Under the pieces are notes generated by a model. The model was not told the DNA's origin and searched no databases. It was given only the letters and a program-made list of their open reading frames with translations. 64,000 nucleotides of DNA, taken from positions 8,473 through 72,472 of the forward strand of contig JBGFRC010000001.1 in assembly GCA_041695325.1 (NCBI GenBank), read 5' to 3'. The number at the start of each line of letters is the position of its first letter. Position 1 is the first letter of the stretch. This stretch comes from SURF-13 sp041695325 (GTDB lineage Bacteria; Pseudomonadota; Gammaproteobacteria; SURF-13). This document shows, in pieces, positions 1 through 8,593 of this stretch. The position numbers and the translations under genes are program-made.

Positions 1-2
1 CG

Positions 3-914
3 CTGTTCGAGATCCAGCCCGGACGCTACCGCGAACCGGTGCTGGTCTCGGGCACCGACGGCGTAGGCACCAAGCTCAAGCTCGCCGTCGAGATGGGGCG
101 TCATGACACCATCGGCATTGATCTCGTTGCGATGTGCGTGAACGATGTCATTGTGCAGGGCGCGGAGCCCCTGTTTTTTCTGGATTACTACGCCACCGGC
201 CGGCTCAGCGTGGAGGTAGCTGCTCAGGTCATCAAAGGCATCGGCGCAGGTTGCGAGCTGGCCGGCGCCGCGCTGGCGGGTGGCGAAACCGCCGAGATGC
301 CGGGCATGTATGCGGATGGCGATTACGATCTCGCCGGTTTCTGCGTGGGCGTGGTGGAAAAATCGCGCATCGTGGACGGCCGTAAAGTGGCGCCGGGCGA
401 CGTGTTGCTCGGACTCGCCTCCAGCGGCCCCCACTCCAACGGCTATTCGTTGATCCGCAAAATCATCGAAGTCACCGGCAGCGATCTCACCCTGCCGTTC
501 GATGGCCGCACCCTGGGCGAGACCCTGCTCACCCCCACGCGCATCTACGTCAAGCCGCTGCTGAAGCTGCTTGACGACGTTGACGTGCACGCCTTGGCGC
601 ACATCACCGGCGGCGGCTTGCTGGAAAATATTCCGCGCGTGCTGCCGCCAACCACCTGCGCGGTGCTTAATCGCAGCGCCTGGACCGCCCCACCTGTCTT
701 TGACTGGCTGCAACGGCAGGGCGGTGTCACCGACCATGAGATGTACCGCACCTTCAACTGCGGCGTCGGTATGGTGGTGTGTGTTGCGGCGCAAAACGCC
801 GACGCCGCGATTAAAACACTTCAAGCGCAAGGCGAAACCGTGTGGCGCATCGGACATATCGAGACGCGCACGGATCCGAACACGGCGCAAGTGGTCATCC
901 AACCGCGCGCATGA
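3..914 (+). CDS. purM: Phosphoribosylformylglycinamidine cyclo-ligase (AIR synthetase), 5' end outside window
   Basis: Partial gene: the reading frame is already open at the window edge, and 303 residues are visible. PurM proteins are about 345-350 residues, so roughly 45 N-terminal residues are missing. PurM closes formylglycinamidine ribonucleotide to AIR with ATP, step five of purine synthesis in the cytosol. Visible family motifs are SGTDGVGTK near the start, GGETAEMPGMY in the middle and HITGGGLLENIPR towards the C-terminus. Its TGA overlaps the ATG of purN (ATGA), so the two are translationally coupled. Identification is secure. Confidence 0.97.
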   Translation: MFEIQPGRYREPVLVSGTDGVGTKLKLAVEMGRHDTIGIDLVAMCVNDVIVQGAEPLFFLDYYATGRLSVEVAAQVIKGIGAGCELAGAALAGGETAEMPGMYADGDYDLAGFCVGVVEKSRIVDGRKVAPGDVLLGLASSGPHSNGYSLIRKIIEVTGSDLTLPFDGRTLGETLLTPTRIYVKPLLKLLDDVDVHALAHITGGGLLENIPRVLPPTTCAVLNRSAWTAPPVFDWLQRQGGVTDHEMYRTFNCGVGMVVCVAAQNADAAIKTLQAQGETVWRIGHIETRTDPNTAQVVIQPRA

Positions 915-1561
915 AGCAGGGCGCGCAGCGCAAGCTCCCCGTTGTCATACTCATCTCCGGGCGCGGCAGCAACCTGCGCGCCATCGCCGAGGCGGCGCGT
1001 AGTGACCTCCCCATCGAAATCCGCGCCGTCATCAGCAACCGCCCCGACGCGCCGGGTCTTGTTTATGCGCGCGAATCCGGCCTACCAGCCGAAGTTCTGG
1101 ATCACACGCAGTTTCCAGACCGTGCGGCCTATGATGAGGCGCTGAAAAAACTGATAGACAGCTACGCCCCCGAACTGGTGATACTCGCCGGTTTCATGCG
1201 CGTGCTCACACCGGAATTTGTCGCACACTACCGCGGACGCATGCTCAACATCCACCCCTCCCTGCTCCCCGCCTTCCCCGGCCTGCGCGCCGCCGAGCGC
1301 GCGCTCGAAGCGGGCGCGCGCGAACACGGCGCAAGCGTGCACTTCGTCACGGAAGACGTGGATGGCGGCCCGGTGGTGTTGCAGGCCAGGGTTCCGGTGC
1401 TCCCCGGTGACACGCCGGAAGCCCTGAACGTGCGCGTGCTGGAAGAGGAACACCGCATTTATCCACGTGCGATACGCTGGTTCGCTGAAGGCAGACTGAA
1501 ACTGGTTACCGACAACCATGGCACCTATGCCACGCTGGACGGTCAAAGACTCAAGCCATGA
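911..1561 (+). CDS. purN: Phosphoribosylglycinamide formyltransferase PurN
   Basis: 216 residues, the usual size of the folate-dependent GAR transformylase (10-formyl-THF donor; purine step three). The ATG at 911 overlaps the purM stop. An upstream in-frame start would lie inside purM and is unlikely. The N-terminal VVILISGRGSNLRAI is the phosphate-binding loop. LAGFMRVLTPEFV and NIHPSLLPAFPG contain the folate-site and catalytic Asn-His region, and HFVTEDVDGGPVV carries the catalytic Asp. Its stop overlaps the start of the next gene (ATGA), giving a tight three-gene unit. Confidence 0.97.
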   Translation: MKQGAQRKLPVVILISGRGSNLRAIAEAARSDLPIEIRAVISNRPDAPGLVYARESGLPAEVLDHTQFPDRAAYDEALKKLIDSYAPELVILAGFMRVLTPEFVAHYRGRMLNIHPSLLPAFPGLRAAERALEAGAREHGASVHFVTEDVDGGPVVLQARVPVLPGDTPEALNVRVLEEEHRIYPRAIRWFAEGRLKLVTDNHGTYATLDGQRLKP

Positions 1562-2295
1562 TAAAAAATCTCTCCCTCGTCCTGCTGCTCTTGTGCAGCG
1601 CAGCCGCCTATGCCGCGCCCAAACCATTTACAGCACACTATACAGTGAGGGTGGGCAACATCGTAGCGGGTGAAATCCGCCGCTCGCTGAGCGTCACGGA
1701 GCAGGGGCAGTTTGTGTTCGAATCTGAAACCAGAAGCAGCGGTCTGGCCGCGCTGTTTGTGAAAGATCACATCATAGAGCGCAGCGTGTGGCGCTATGAC
1801 AATCAAACGCCTCGCCCACTGCACTTTCAATATCAGAAAACCGGCGGCAAAAAGGAGCGCAACTATGCGCTCAGCTTCGACTGGGCTGCGGGCGTGGTGA
1901 AGGATGAATCCAGCGCCGATCCGTGGCAGGCCCGGCTTGATAAAGGCACGCAAGACCGGCTGCTGTATCAGCTCACCCTCATGTACGACCTGCAAAGCGG
2001 CCGCACCGAACTGGCCTATCCGTTGGTGGACGGCCACAAACTCAGGAATTACCGTTTCCAGAAAGTGGCGGAGGAAATTCTTGAGACACCGCTAGGCCCG
2101 CTCAAAACCGTCAAGCTCTCCCGCATTCTGGAGTCGGACGAAAAAACCGTCACTCTCTGGTGCGCCCCCAGCCTGGACTACCTGCCAGTGCGTATCGAAC
2201 AAAACGAAAAAGACGGCGACCGCTTCAGCGCCACGATCCGCGCCGTGGACGGCCTTGGCACCGCGCAAGTCAGTCAAACGGATGACGCAAGATGA
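1558..2295 (+). CDS. DUF3108 domain-containing exported protein
   Basis: 245 residues with a clear Sec signal peptide (MIKNLSLVLLLLCSAAAYAA) followed by a beta-rich domain resembling DUF3108, a family of periplasmic proteins of unknown function often found beside purN in gammaproteobacteria. Motifs seen include the early FTAHYTVRVG strand and a C-terminal LWCAPSLDYLPVRIE segment typical of the family. It overlaps purN by 4 bases, so it is probably co-transcribed although no link to purine synthesis is known. Its 3' end overlaps the convergent purA by 26 bases. Confidence 0.8.
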   Translation: MIKNLSLVLLLLCSAAAYAAPKPFTAHYTVRVGNIVAGEIRRSLSVTEQGQFVFESETRSSGLAALFVKDHIIERSVWRYDNQTPRPLHFQYQKTGGKKERNYALSFDWAAGVVKDESSADPWQARLDKGTQDRLLYQLTLMYDLQSGRTELAYPLVDGHKLRNYRFQKVAEEILETPLGPLKTVKLSRILESDEKTVTLWCAPSLDYLPVRIEQNEKDGDRFSATIRAVDGLGTAQVSQTDDAR

Positions 2296-3562
2296 TAGTC
2301 TGGGCGCGGTCGGGGCCGGTGGAGACGATGGCGATGGGGGTTTCGCTGATTTCCTCGATGCGCTTTAGATAGGCGCGTGCGTTGGCAGGAAGTTTTTTGT
2401 AGTCGGTGATGCCGACGGTGGATTCCTGCCACCCGGGCATCTCAGCGTAGACCGGTTCGCAATCGGCGTAGGCCTCGGCGCCTACCGGGGGCGTAAGCCG
2501 CTCGACGCCGTTGCAGCGATAGCCCACGCACAGGCTCAGGGTGTCGAGGCCGTCCAGCACGTCGAGCTTGGTAATGCACAGGCCGGAGACGCTGTTGATG
2601 CGGTTGGCGCGGCGCAGGGCGACGGCGTCGAACCAGCCGCAGCGCCGTGCGCGCCCGGTGGTGGAGCCGAATTCGTTGCCGCGTTTGGACAGATGTTCGC
2701 CCATCTCGTCGAACAGTTCGGTGGGGAACGGGCCGGAGCCGACGCGCGTGGTATAGGCTTTGGTGATCCCCAAGATATAGTCGAAACACGCCGGACCCAT
2801 GCCGCTGCCGGTGGCGGCGCCCCCCGCGGTGGTGTTGGACGAGGTGACGTAAGGATAGGTGCCGTGATCCACGTCGAGCAGCGCGCCTTGCGCGCCTTCG
2901 AACATCACGCTCTTGCCGTCCTTCTGGTGTTGATAGAGCAGCTCCGGCACGTCCGCGATGAGTGGCTCCAACCACGCCTTCCAGGACATCGCCTCGTCCA
3001 GCACCTGCTGAAAAGACACCGGCTCGGCGCGATAATAATTTTTCAGCACGAAGTTGTGGTAGTCCAGCACCTCGCCCAGCTTGGCGGCGAAGCGTTCGCG
3101 GTGCAGCAAGTCGCCCACGCGCAAAGCGCGGCGCGCGATCTTGTCTTCGTAGGCCGGGCCGATGCCGCGCCCGGTGGTGCCGATGGCAGCGCTGCCACGG
3201 GCTTTTTCGCGCGCCTGATCGAGCACAACGTGGTAGGGCAGTATCAGCGGGCAGGCCTCGCTGATTTTCAACCGCTTGCGCGCCGGCACCCTCTTCTCTT
3301 CCAGCATGGTAATCTCTTCCAGCAGCGCCTTGGGCGAAAGCACCACGCCGTTGCCGATCAGACATTGCACCCCTTCGCGCAGAACGCCGGAGGGAATAAG
3401 ATGCAGCACGGTCTTTTCGCCGCCGATGACCAGGGTGTGGCCGGCATTGTGCCCGCCCTGGAAACGCACCACGGCGGAGGCGCGGTCGGTGAGCAAATCC
3501 ACCACCTTGCCCTTGCCCTCATCGCCCCACTGGGTGCCGATGATGACGACGTTCTTGCCCAC
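2270..3562 (-). CDS. purA: Adenylosuccinate synthetase
   Basis: 430 residues, the standard PurA length. It joins IMP and aspartate using GTP, the first committed step to AMP. The N-terminal GTQWGDEGKGK holds the catalytic Asp and phosphate loop, followed by FQGGHNAGHT with the catalytic His. TTGRGIGPAYEDK and VGSGPFPTEL are further family signatures, and STGPDRAQT lies near the C-terminus. It begins directly after the hisZ stop with no gap, as in many gammaproteobacteria. Convergent with the DUF3108 gene. Confidence 0.98.
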   Translation of the reverse strand: MGKNVVIIGTQWGDEGKGKVVDLLTDRASAVVRFQGGHNAGHTLVIGGEKTVLHLIPSGVLREGVQCLIGNGVVLSPKALLEEITMLEEKRVPARKRLKISEACPLILPYHVVLDQAREKARGSAAIGTTGRGIGPAYEDKIARRALRVGDLLHRERFAAKLGEVLDYHNFVLKNYYRAEPVSFQQVLDEAMSWKAWLEPLIADVPELLYQHQKDGKSVMFEGAQGALLDVDHGTYPYVTSSNTTAGGAATGSGMGPACFDYILGITKAYTTRVGSGPFPTELFDEMGEHLSKRGNEFGSTTGRARRCGWFDAVALRRANRINSVSGLCITKLDVLDGLDTLSLCVGYRCNGVERLTPPVGAEAYADCEPVYAEMPGWQESTVGITDYKKLPANARAYLKRIEEISETPIAIVSTGPDRAQTIILRHPFD

Positions 3563-4750
3563 TCAATCCCCTGCTGCAATTACTTTCCACACGCCATTTT
3601 GTTTTGTCAGCACACGGTCACACTGCATCTCGCGCGCCCCGCCGTCCTGTCCTGGCAAGGCCGTGACCACGCGTTCCCCCTGCGTGCGCAGCTCTGAAAC
3701 TTTCGCATTCAGCGCCGCATCATCCGACGCTGGCGCATAAATTCCACGCGCGGCCGAGGGCGCCGCGGGCACGAGGCTGAGCAGGGTTTTGACATCCGTG
3801 CTGAAGCCGGTGGCGGGACGCGCGCGTCCGAACACCTTGCCGACGTCGTCATAGCGTCCGCCTTGCGCCACGGCCTGGCCGTGTCCGGGCACGAAGGCGG
3901 CAAACACCACGCCGGTGTGATAGGCATAGCCGCGCAGCTCGGCCAGATCGAAGTACACGGGCGCAGTGCCGAAGCGCCGTTGCGCGGCTTGTGCGATCAC
4001 CTTGAGCTTGGCGAGCGCGTCCATGACCGCTTGCGGCGCGCCGCGCAGACGTTGCTCCGCCTCTTCCAGGATTTCATCCCCGCCGTTCAACTCCGCCAGG
4101 CACAGGAGGCGCGCGTGCTGCTTTTTATCGAGCTTGAGGCGAGCGAGCGCTTGTTCGATCTCCGGCAGCGCCTTGCGTTGCATGGCGTCAAACAGTTCCG
4201 ACTCCTGTTCGGCGTCGAGCCCGGCCTCCCCGGCCAGCGCGCGGAAGATGCCGACGTGGCCCAGGTCCACGTGAAAGTCATGGATGCCAGCGGCGCGCAA
4301 GGTTTCCACCATCAGCGCCAGCACCTCGGAGTCGCTCTCAATACCGGCGTGGCCGAACAGCTCCGCGCCCGCCTGCAGCGGGTTGCGCGTGCGCGCGAGC
4401 CCGTCGGGCCGGGTGTGCAGCACACCGCCGAAATAGCACAGGCGCGTAGGGGTGTTGCGCTTCAGATAATGCGCGTCTATGCGCGCCACCTGCGGCGTCA
4501 TGTCGGCGCTCACGCCCATCAGGCGTCCGCTGAGCGGATCGGTGAGCTTGAAGGTTTGCAGGTCGAGATCATTGCCGGCGCCGGTGAGCAGCGCCTCCAG
4601 ATACTCCACCGGCGGCGGCACGACCAGCTCGTAACCCCAGCAGCGGAACAAGTCCAGCAGGCGGCGGCGCAATTGCTCCAGGCGCTCCGCTTGCGGCGGC
4701 AGCACCTCTTCAATACCTTCAGGCAGCAGCCAGCGGTTGGGAATGGACAT
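3563..4750 (-). CDS. hisZ: ATP phosphoribosyltransferase regulatory subunit HisZ
   Basis: 395 residues, a HisRS-like protein without tRNA charging function. In species with a short HisG, HisZ is the regulatory subunit that lets histidine inhibit the first step of histidine synthesis. Class II synthetase-like features are visible: the N-terminal LLPEGIEEVLPPQAE, motif-2-like YFGGVLHTRP and the C-terminal QGGRYDDVGKVFGR. Location between DUF2065/hfl genes and purA is the conserved place of hisZ in Pseudomonas-like genomes. The partner hisG is not in the window. Confidence 0.94.
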   Translation of the reverse strand: MSIPNRWLLPEGIEEVLPPQAERLEQLRRRLLDLFRCWGYELVVPPPVEYLEALLTGAGNDLDLQTFKLTDPLSGRLMGVSADMTPQVARIDAHYLKRNTPTRLCYFGGVLHTRPDGLARTRNPLQAGAELFGHAGIESDSEVLALMVETLRAAGIHDFHVDLGHVGIFRALAGEAGLDAEQESELFDAMQRKALPEIEQALARLKLDKKQHARLLCLAELNGGDEILEEAEQRLRGAPQAVMDALAKLKVIAQAAQRRFGTAPVYFDLAELRGYAYHTGVVFAAFVPGHGQAVAQGGRYDDVGKVFGRARPATGFSTDVKTLLSLVPAAPSAARGIYAPASDDAALNAKVSELRTQGERVVTALPGQDGGAREMQCDRVLTKQNGVWKVIAAGD

Positions 4751-4765
4751 GGGGGAATACCGTTA

Positions 4766-4951
4766 TCAGTGCACGATGTAGAGCAAGGCCAGACCGAGCA
4801 GCATGCTCACCAGCCCCGCCATGCGCAGCGCCATGTCGTCCATTTGATTGATCACGTGCAGCAGGCGCCGCACCCAGGCTGGGTTGAGAAACGGCGCGAT
4901 GCCTTCTATCACCAGCAGCAGCGCAAGGGCGCTCAGCAGCGTGTCCCACAT
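4766..4951 (-). CDS. DUF2065 small membrane protein (YjeT-like)
   Basis: 61 residues with two hydrophobic segments (about 5-25 and 42-60) and the central LNPAWVRRLL characteristic of DUF2065/YjeT. These proteins are encoded between hflC and purA in gammaproteobacteria; their role is unknown, but the constant place beside hflK-hflC suggests an envelope function. Lies 15 bases upstream of hisZ and 16 bases downstream of hflC, so it is part of the same minus-strand operon. Confidence 0.85.
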   Translation of the reverse strand: MWDTLLSALALLLVIEGIAPFLNPAWVRRLLHVINQMDDMALRMAGLVSMLLGLALLYIVH

Positions 4952-4967
4952 CGTCAGGCGCTGCGCG

Positions 4968-5849
4968 TCACGGCTTGCCTTTCCCGTACTGGTCCTTGAA
5001 GTATTTAAAGAACTCCGAATCGGGGTCTATCACCAGCACGTCGCTCTTGTCGCGGAAGGTGTTTTTATATGCGTTCAGGCTGCGATACAGCGAGTAGAAT
5101 TCCGCGTCGCTGCTGAAGGCCCTGGCGTAAATGTTCGCCGCCTGCGCATCGCCTTCGCCGCGGATGCGCTCCGCGTCGCGGTAAGCCTCGGCGATGATCA
5201 CCGTGCGCTGGCGGTCGGCGTCGGCCCGGATGAGCTCGGCCGCCTCCGCGCCGCGGGCGCGGAACTCGCGCGCCGCGCGCGCGCGTTCCGCGCGCATGCG
5301 GTCATACACCGAGCTGCTCACCTCCTTGGGCAAATCCACGCGGCGCAGGCGCACGTCCACCACTTCGATGCCCAATTCCCTGGCCTGCTCGGTAGCCTCC
5401 CGCTTTACGATATCTATAAGTTGCGCGCGGTCACCGGACACCACGTCCTGCAGGGTGCGCTTGGCGAATTCGCCGCGCAGGCCCTTTTTGATGATCTGGA
5501 ACAGGTTGGCCCCGGCGCGCGCCGGATCGCCGCCGGTGGCGGTGTAGAAGCGCGCCACGTCCACGATGCGCCACTTGACGTAGGAGTCCACCAGCACGCT
5601 CTTCTTCTCCACCGTGAGATAGTCCTCCGGCTCGGCGTCCAGCGTCTGGATGCGCGCGTCGAATTTGCGCACGTTATAAAGTATCGGCACCATGGCATAG
5701 AGGCCCGGTTTGAAATCGGTGCGCACGATCTCGCCCAGGCGGAACAGGATGGCGCGCTCGCGCTGATGCACGGTGAATAACGAGGCATAGGCCAGGATCA
5801 GCGCCCCGACCACGGCGATAATGGTCCACATCTTCTGGTTTTCGCTCAT
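4968..5849 (-). CDS. hflC: Protease modulator HflC (SPFH/prohibitin family)
   Basis: 293 residues: one N-terminal transmembrane anchor (about 8-27, IIAVVGALILAYASLFTVHQ) followed by an SPFH domain and a coiled-coil tail rich in Ala, Arg and Glu. HflC pairs with HflK in a large inner-membrane complex that encloses and restrains the FtsH protease. Family signatures include RERAILFRLGEIV and the PGLYAMVP segment. The start overlaps the hflK stop (TGATG), so the pair is coupled. Confidence 0.96.
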   Translation of the reverse strand: MSENQKMWTIIAVVGALILAYASLFTVHQRERAILFRLGEIVRTDFKPGLYAMVPILYNVRKFDARIQTLDAEPEDYLTVEKKSVLVDSYVKWRIVDVARFYTATGGDPARAGANLFQIIKKGLRGEFAKRTLQDVVSGDRAQLIDIVKREATEQARELGIEVVDVRLRRVDLPKEVSSSVYDRMRAERARAAREFRARGAEAAELIRADADRQRTVIIAEAYRDAERIRGEGDAQAANIYARAFSSDAEFYSLYRSLNAYKNTFRDKSDVLVIDPDSEFFKYFKDQYGKGKP

Positions 5850-7030
5850 CAGCGTCCTCCCCGCTCACGCGTGCGTTCACGCGGGTCGCTGGGCTGCGCC
5901 GCCGCGTCCCGCCCCTCCTGGATTGGGGTCTGGGCGGCGGCCGGCGGCAACAGCTGCTCCAGTGTCTTGTCGGCGGGCGCGCCGCCCAGGCGGTCAAGCG
6001 GCAGGTACAACAGGTTGCCACTGCCCTTGACATCCACCATCACCTTCCCCGCGCTGGCGAGCACGGATTCCACCGCCTCCAGATATAACCGCTCGCGCGT
6101 CACCGCGGGCGCCTTGCGGTACTCGCCAAGCACCTGCATAAAGCGGCTTCCCTCGCCCGTGGCTTGGGCGATCACCTGCGATTTATAGGCCTCGGCCTCC
6201 TGCAGCTGACGCGACGCTGAGCCGCGCGCCACCGGCACGATGCCATTGGCGTACGTATGCGCCTCGTTGATCAGGCGCTGCTCGTCTTCACGCGAACGCA
6301 CCACGTCCAGAAACGCGTCGCGCACCTCCGCCGGTGCGGTGGCCTGCTGCATGTTGACGCTGGTCACCTGCAGGCCGGTGCCGTAGCGGTCCAGGATATC
6401 CTGCATCAGCATCTCGAGTTGCGGCTCGATCTCCTTGCGGCCCTCGGCGATAACCAAATCCATGTTGCTCTTGCCGACGATTTCACGCACCGCGCTCTCC
6501 GTGACCCGGAGCAGGGTGGCGTCCGGATCGCGCACATTGAACAGATAGGCAGTCGCATCCTTGATCTTGTATTGCACGGCAAGCTTGAGGTCTACGATGT
6601 TTTCGTCCCTGGTCAGGATCAGCGACCCGCTGTTGCCGCCGTCGGTTCCGCCGCGCATGCCGATCTCCACGCGCTTGATCTGGTCCACGTTCACCACCTC
6701 GACCCTTTCGATGGGATAAGGCCAGTGCCAATGCGGCCCGGGCAGGGTGGTCACGGTGTATTCGCCGAAACGAACCTCCACACCGCGCTCGGCGGGATCT
6801 ATGATGTAAATGCCGGAGAGCAGCCAGACAACCAGGACCACGCCGCCTATCAGCGAAGCGCTGCGGGCGTTCACGCCGCCCGGGGCACCGCCGCCCTTGC
6901 CGCCGCCAAACAGGGCGCTCAATTTTTTCTGGAAACGGCGCAGCATTTCATCCAGGTCGGGCGGCCCGCTCGCGCCGCCGCGCCCGCCCCAGGGGTCCTT
7001 GCTGCCGCCACCCGGTTCATTCCAGGCCAT
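5849..7030 (-). CDS. hflK: FtsH protease activity modulator HflK
   Basis: 393 residues. It has a Gly/Pro-rich cytoplasmic N-terminus (MAWNEPGGGSKDPWGG), one transmembrane helix around 62-80, the SPFH domain (ERGVEVRFGEY, LPGPHWHWPYPIE) and a long coiled coil ending in a Pro/Arg-rich tail. It forms the heteromeric HflKC assembly with the adjacent hflC product and modulates FtsH turnover of membrane proteins. Downstream of hflX by 34 bases in the same direction. Confidence 0.97.
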   Translation of the reverse strand: MAWNEPGGGSKDPWGGRGGASGPPDLDEMLRRFQKKLSALFGGGKGGGAPGGVNARSASLIGGVVLVVWLLSGIYIIDPAERGVEVRFGEYTVTTLPGPHWHWPYPIERVEVVNVDQIKRVEIGMRGGTDGGNSGSLILTRDENIVDLKLAVQYKIKDATAYLFNVRDPDATLLRVTESAVREIVGKSNMDLVIAEGRKEIEPQLEMLMQDILDRYGTGLQVTSVNMQQATAPAEVRDAFLDVVRSREDEQRLINEAHTYANGIVPVARGSASRQLQEAEAYKSQVIAQATGEGSRFMQVLGEYRKAPAVTRERLYLEAVESVLASAGKVMVDVKGSGNLLYLPLDRLGGAPADKTLEQLLPPAAAQTPIQEGRDAAAQPSDPRERTRERGGR

Positions 7031-7064
7031 AATGCGTTCCTCGTTGTGTTCGCTTCACCATCAG

Positions 7065-8264
7065 TTATGAAACCGCGGCCGGCTGATGATCTTCAAGCCC
7101 GGTCATTTCACGTTCATAGTAGCTTGCAGTGCGTTGTCCGGCTGCGTGCTCGGCCAGCGCCAGGCGCAGCAGGTCCAGTCCCGCGCCGCTTGCGGCGGAG
7201 ACCCAGACCCGCTTTATGCTTCCGTCACGGTTACGCTCCAGACGCGGAGCGCTATTTTCCAGCAGATCAATCTTGTTGTACACCTCAATCTGGGGAACGG
7301 CCTGTGCGCCGATCTCGTGCAGCACCTGATTGACTTGTTCGCGGCGCTCCTGATGCCGGGGGTCGCCGGCGTCCATCACGTGCAGCAGCAGGCTCGCCAG
7401 GCGCGTTTCTTCCAGCGTGGCGCGAAACGCCGCCACCAGGTCATGCGGCAGATCGCGGATGAAGCCCACGGTGTCGGCGAGAATCACGGGCGCGTCGCCC
7501 GGCAGCTCAACGCGGCGCAGCGTAGGGTCGAGGGTGGCGAATAATTGATCGGCAGCGTACACCCTGGCCCCGGTGAGGGCGTTAAACAGGGTGGATTTGC
7601 CGGCATTGGTGTAACCCACCAGCGACACCGTGGGCAGCGCGGCCTTGCCACGCCGCTTGCGGCCCTGCGCGCGTTGCTGCTGTACCTTGTGCAGGCGTTT
7701 CTGCACTTGTTTGATGCGCTCGGCGATCTGGCGCCGGTCGCTTTCAAGCTGGGTTTCACCGGGGCCGCCGCGCAGGCCGATACCGCCCTTTTGCCGCTCC
7801 AAGTGGGCCCAGCCGCGCACCAGCCGCGTCGAGATGTGCTGTAGCTGGGCAAGCTCCACTTGCAGTTTCCCTTCGTGGGTCCGGGCGCGGCGAGCAAAGA
7901 TGTCCAGTATCAGTCCGGTGCGATCCAGCACGCGGCAATTGAGCAGGCGCTGCAGGTTGCGTTCCTGGGACGGACTCAGCTCGTGATTGAACACCGCCAC
8001 CGCCGCCTGCTCACGCGCGACTGCATCGCGTATTTCCTCGGCCTTGCCGCTGCCGGCGTAGTATTGCGGATCGGGTTTCTTGCGCGTCCCGCCGATTGAG
8101 GCCACCGGGACGACGCCCGCCGAACGCGCCAGTTCATGCAATTCGGCGAGCTCGGCGGCGTGGTCCCGCGCCCCGTTCAAGCCGGGCCCTGCTCCGTGCA
8201 GGTCGAGATGCACCAGCACCGCCCGTTCCGCCTTCAGCGGGCGGCCACGCGCACGGTCAAACAA
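7065..8264 (-). CDS. hflX: Ribosome-rescue GTPase HflX
   Basis: 399 residues. N-terminal HflX domain with the glycine-rich Arg linker (RLVRGWAHLERQKGGIGLRGGPGET), then an OBG-type GTPase domain: G1 GYTNAGKST, G3 DTVGFIRDLP, G4 NKID. HflX splits stalled 70S ribosomes after heat or antibiotic stress. The only start upstream of the domain is TTG at 8264, because a TGA stop precedes it directly in frame; a G-rich Shine-Dalgarno-like stretch lies 6 bases upstream. Located between hfq and hflK as in E. coli. Confidence 0.95.
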   Translation of the reverse strand: MFDRARGRPLKAERAVLVHLDLHGAGPGLNGARDHAAELAELHELARSAGVVPVASIGGTRKKPDPQYYAGSGKAEEIRDAVAREQAAVAVFNHELSPSQERNLQRLLNCRVLDRTGLILDIFARRARTHEGKLQVELAQLQHISTRLVRGWAHLERQKGGIGLRGGPGETQLESDRRQIAERIKQVQKRLHKVQQQRAQGRKRRGKAALPTVSLVGYTNAGKSTLFNALTGARVYAADQLFATLDPTLRRVELPGDAPVILADTVGFIRDLPHDLVAAFRATLEETRLASLLLHVMDAGDPRHQERREQVNQVLHEIGAQAVPQIEVYNKIDLLENSAPRLERNRDGSIKRVWVSAASGAGLDLLRLALAEHAAGQRTASYYEREMTGLEDHQPAAVS

Positions 8265-8295
8265 TCACGCCCCCCTCATTGATTGCACACCGGAA

Positions 8296-8544
8296 TCAAT
8301 CACCGTCATCCGCTTTGTCCATCTCGGCGAGAGGCAATTTGATATTGCGTGTGGGCACCACCGTGGAGATGGCGTGCTTGTAGACCATCTGGCTGACGGC
8401 ATTCTTGAGCAGCACCACAAACTGATCAAATGATTCAATCTGCCCCTGCAGCTTGATGCCGTTGGTGAGATAGATTGAAACCGGTACGCCTTCTTTGCGC
8501 AGGGTGTTTAAAAATGGGTCCTGCAGTGATTTGCCTTTGGTCAT
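8296..8544 (-). CDS. hfq: RNA chaperone Hfq
   Basis: 82 residues, a compact Hfq. The N-terminal KGKSLQDPFLNTLRKE helix, Sm1 (VPVSIYLTNGIKLQGQIESFD) and Sm2 (YKHAISTVVP) motifs are complete. The C-terminal tail is short and acidic (EMDKADDGD). It forms a hexameric ring that pairs small RNAs with mRNAs. The start is preceded by AGGAGGGTGACGA, a strong ribosome binding site. Sits between miaA and hflX, its classic place. Confidence 0.98.
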   Translation of the reverse strand: MTKGKSLQDPFLNTLRKEGVPVSIYLTNGIKLQGQIESFDQFVVLLKNAVSQMVYKHAISTVVPTRNIKLPLAEMDKADDGD

Positions 8545-8593
8545 TCGTCACCCTCCTTTTGTCGTTTTCATGTCAGGGTCACCGGGAAAGCTG

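Noticed and set aside
2693..3697. A 334-codon open frame opposite purA
   Set aside because: Same cause; low-complexity His/Ala/Arg-rich translation over a certain purA.
8278..8302. ATTGATT/AATCAAT inverted repeat at the hfq stop, first read as an FNR-like site or terminator
   Set aside because: Spacing does not suit FNR, and there is no U-run or GC-rich stem for a terminator.
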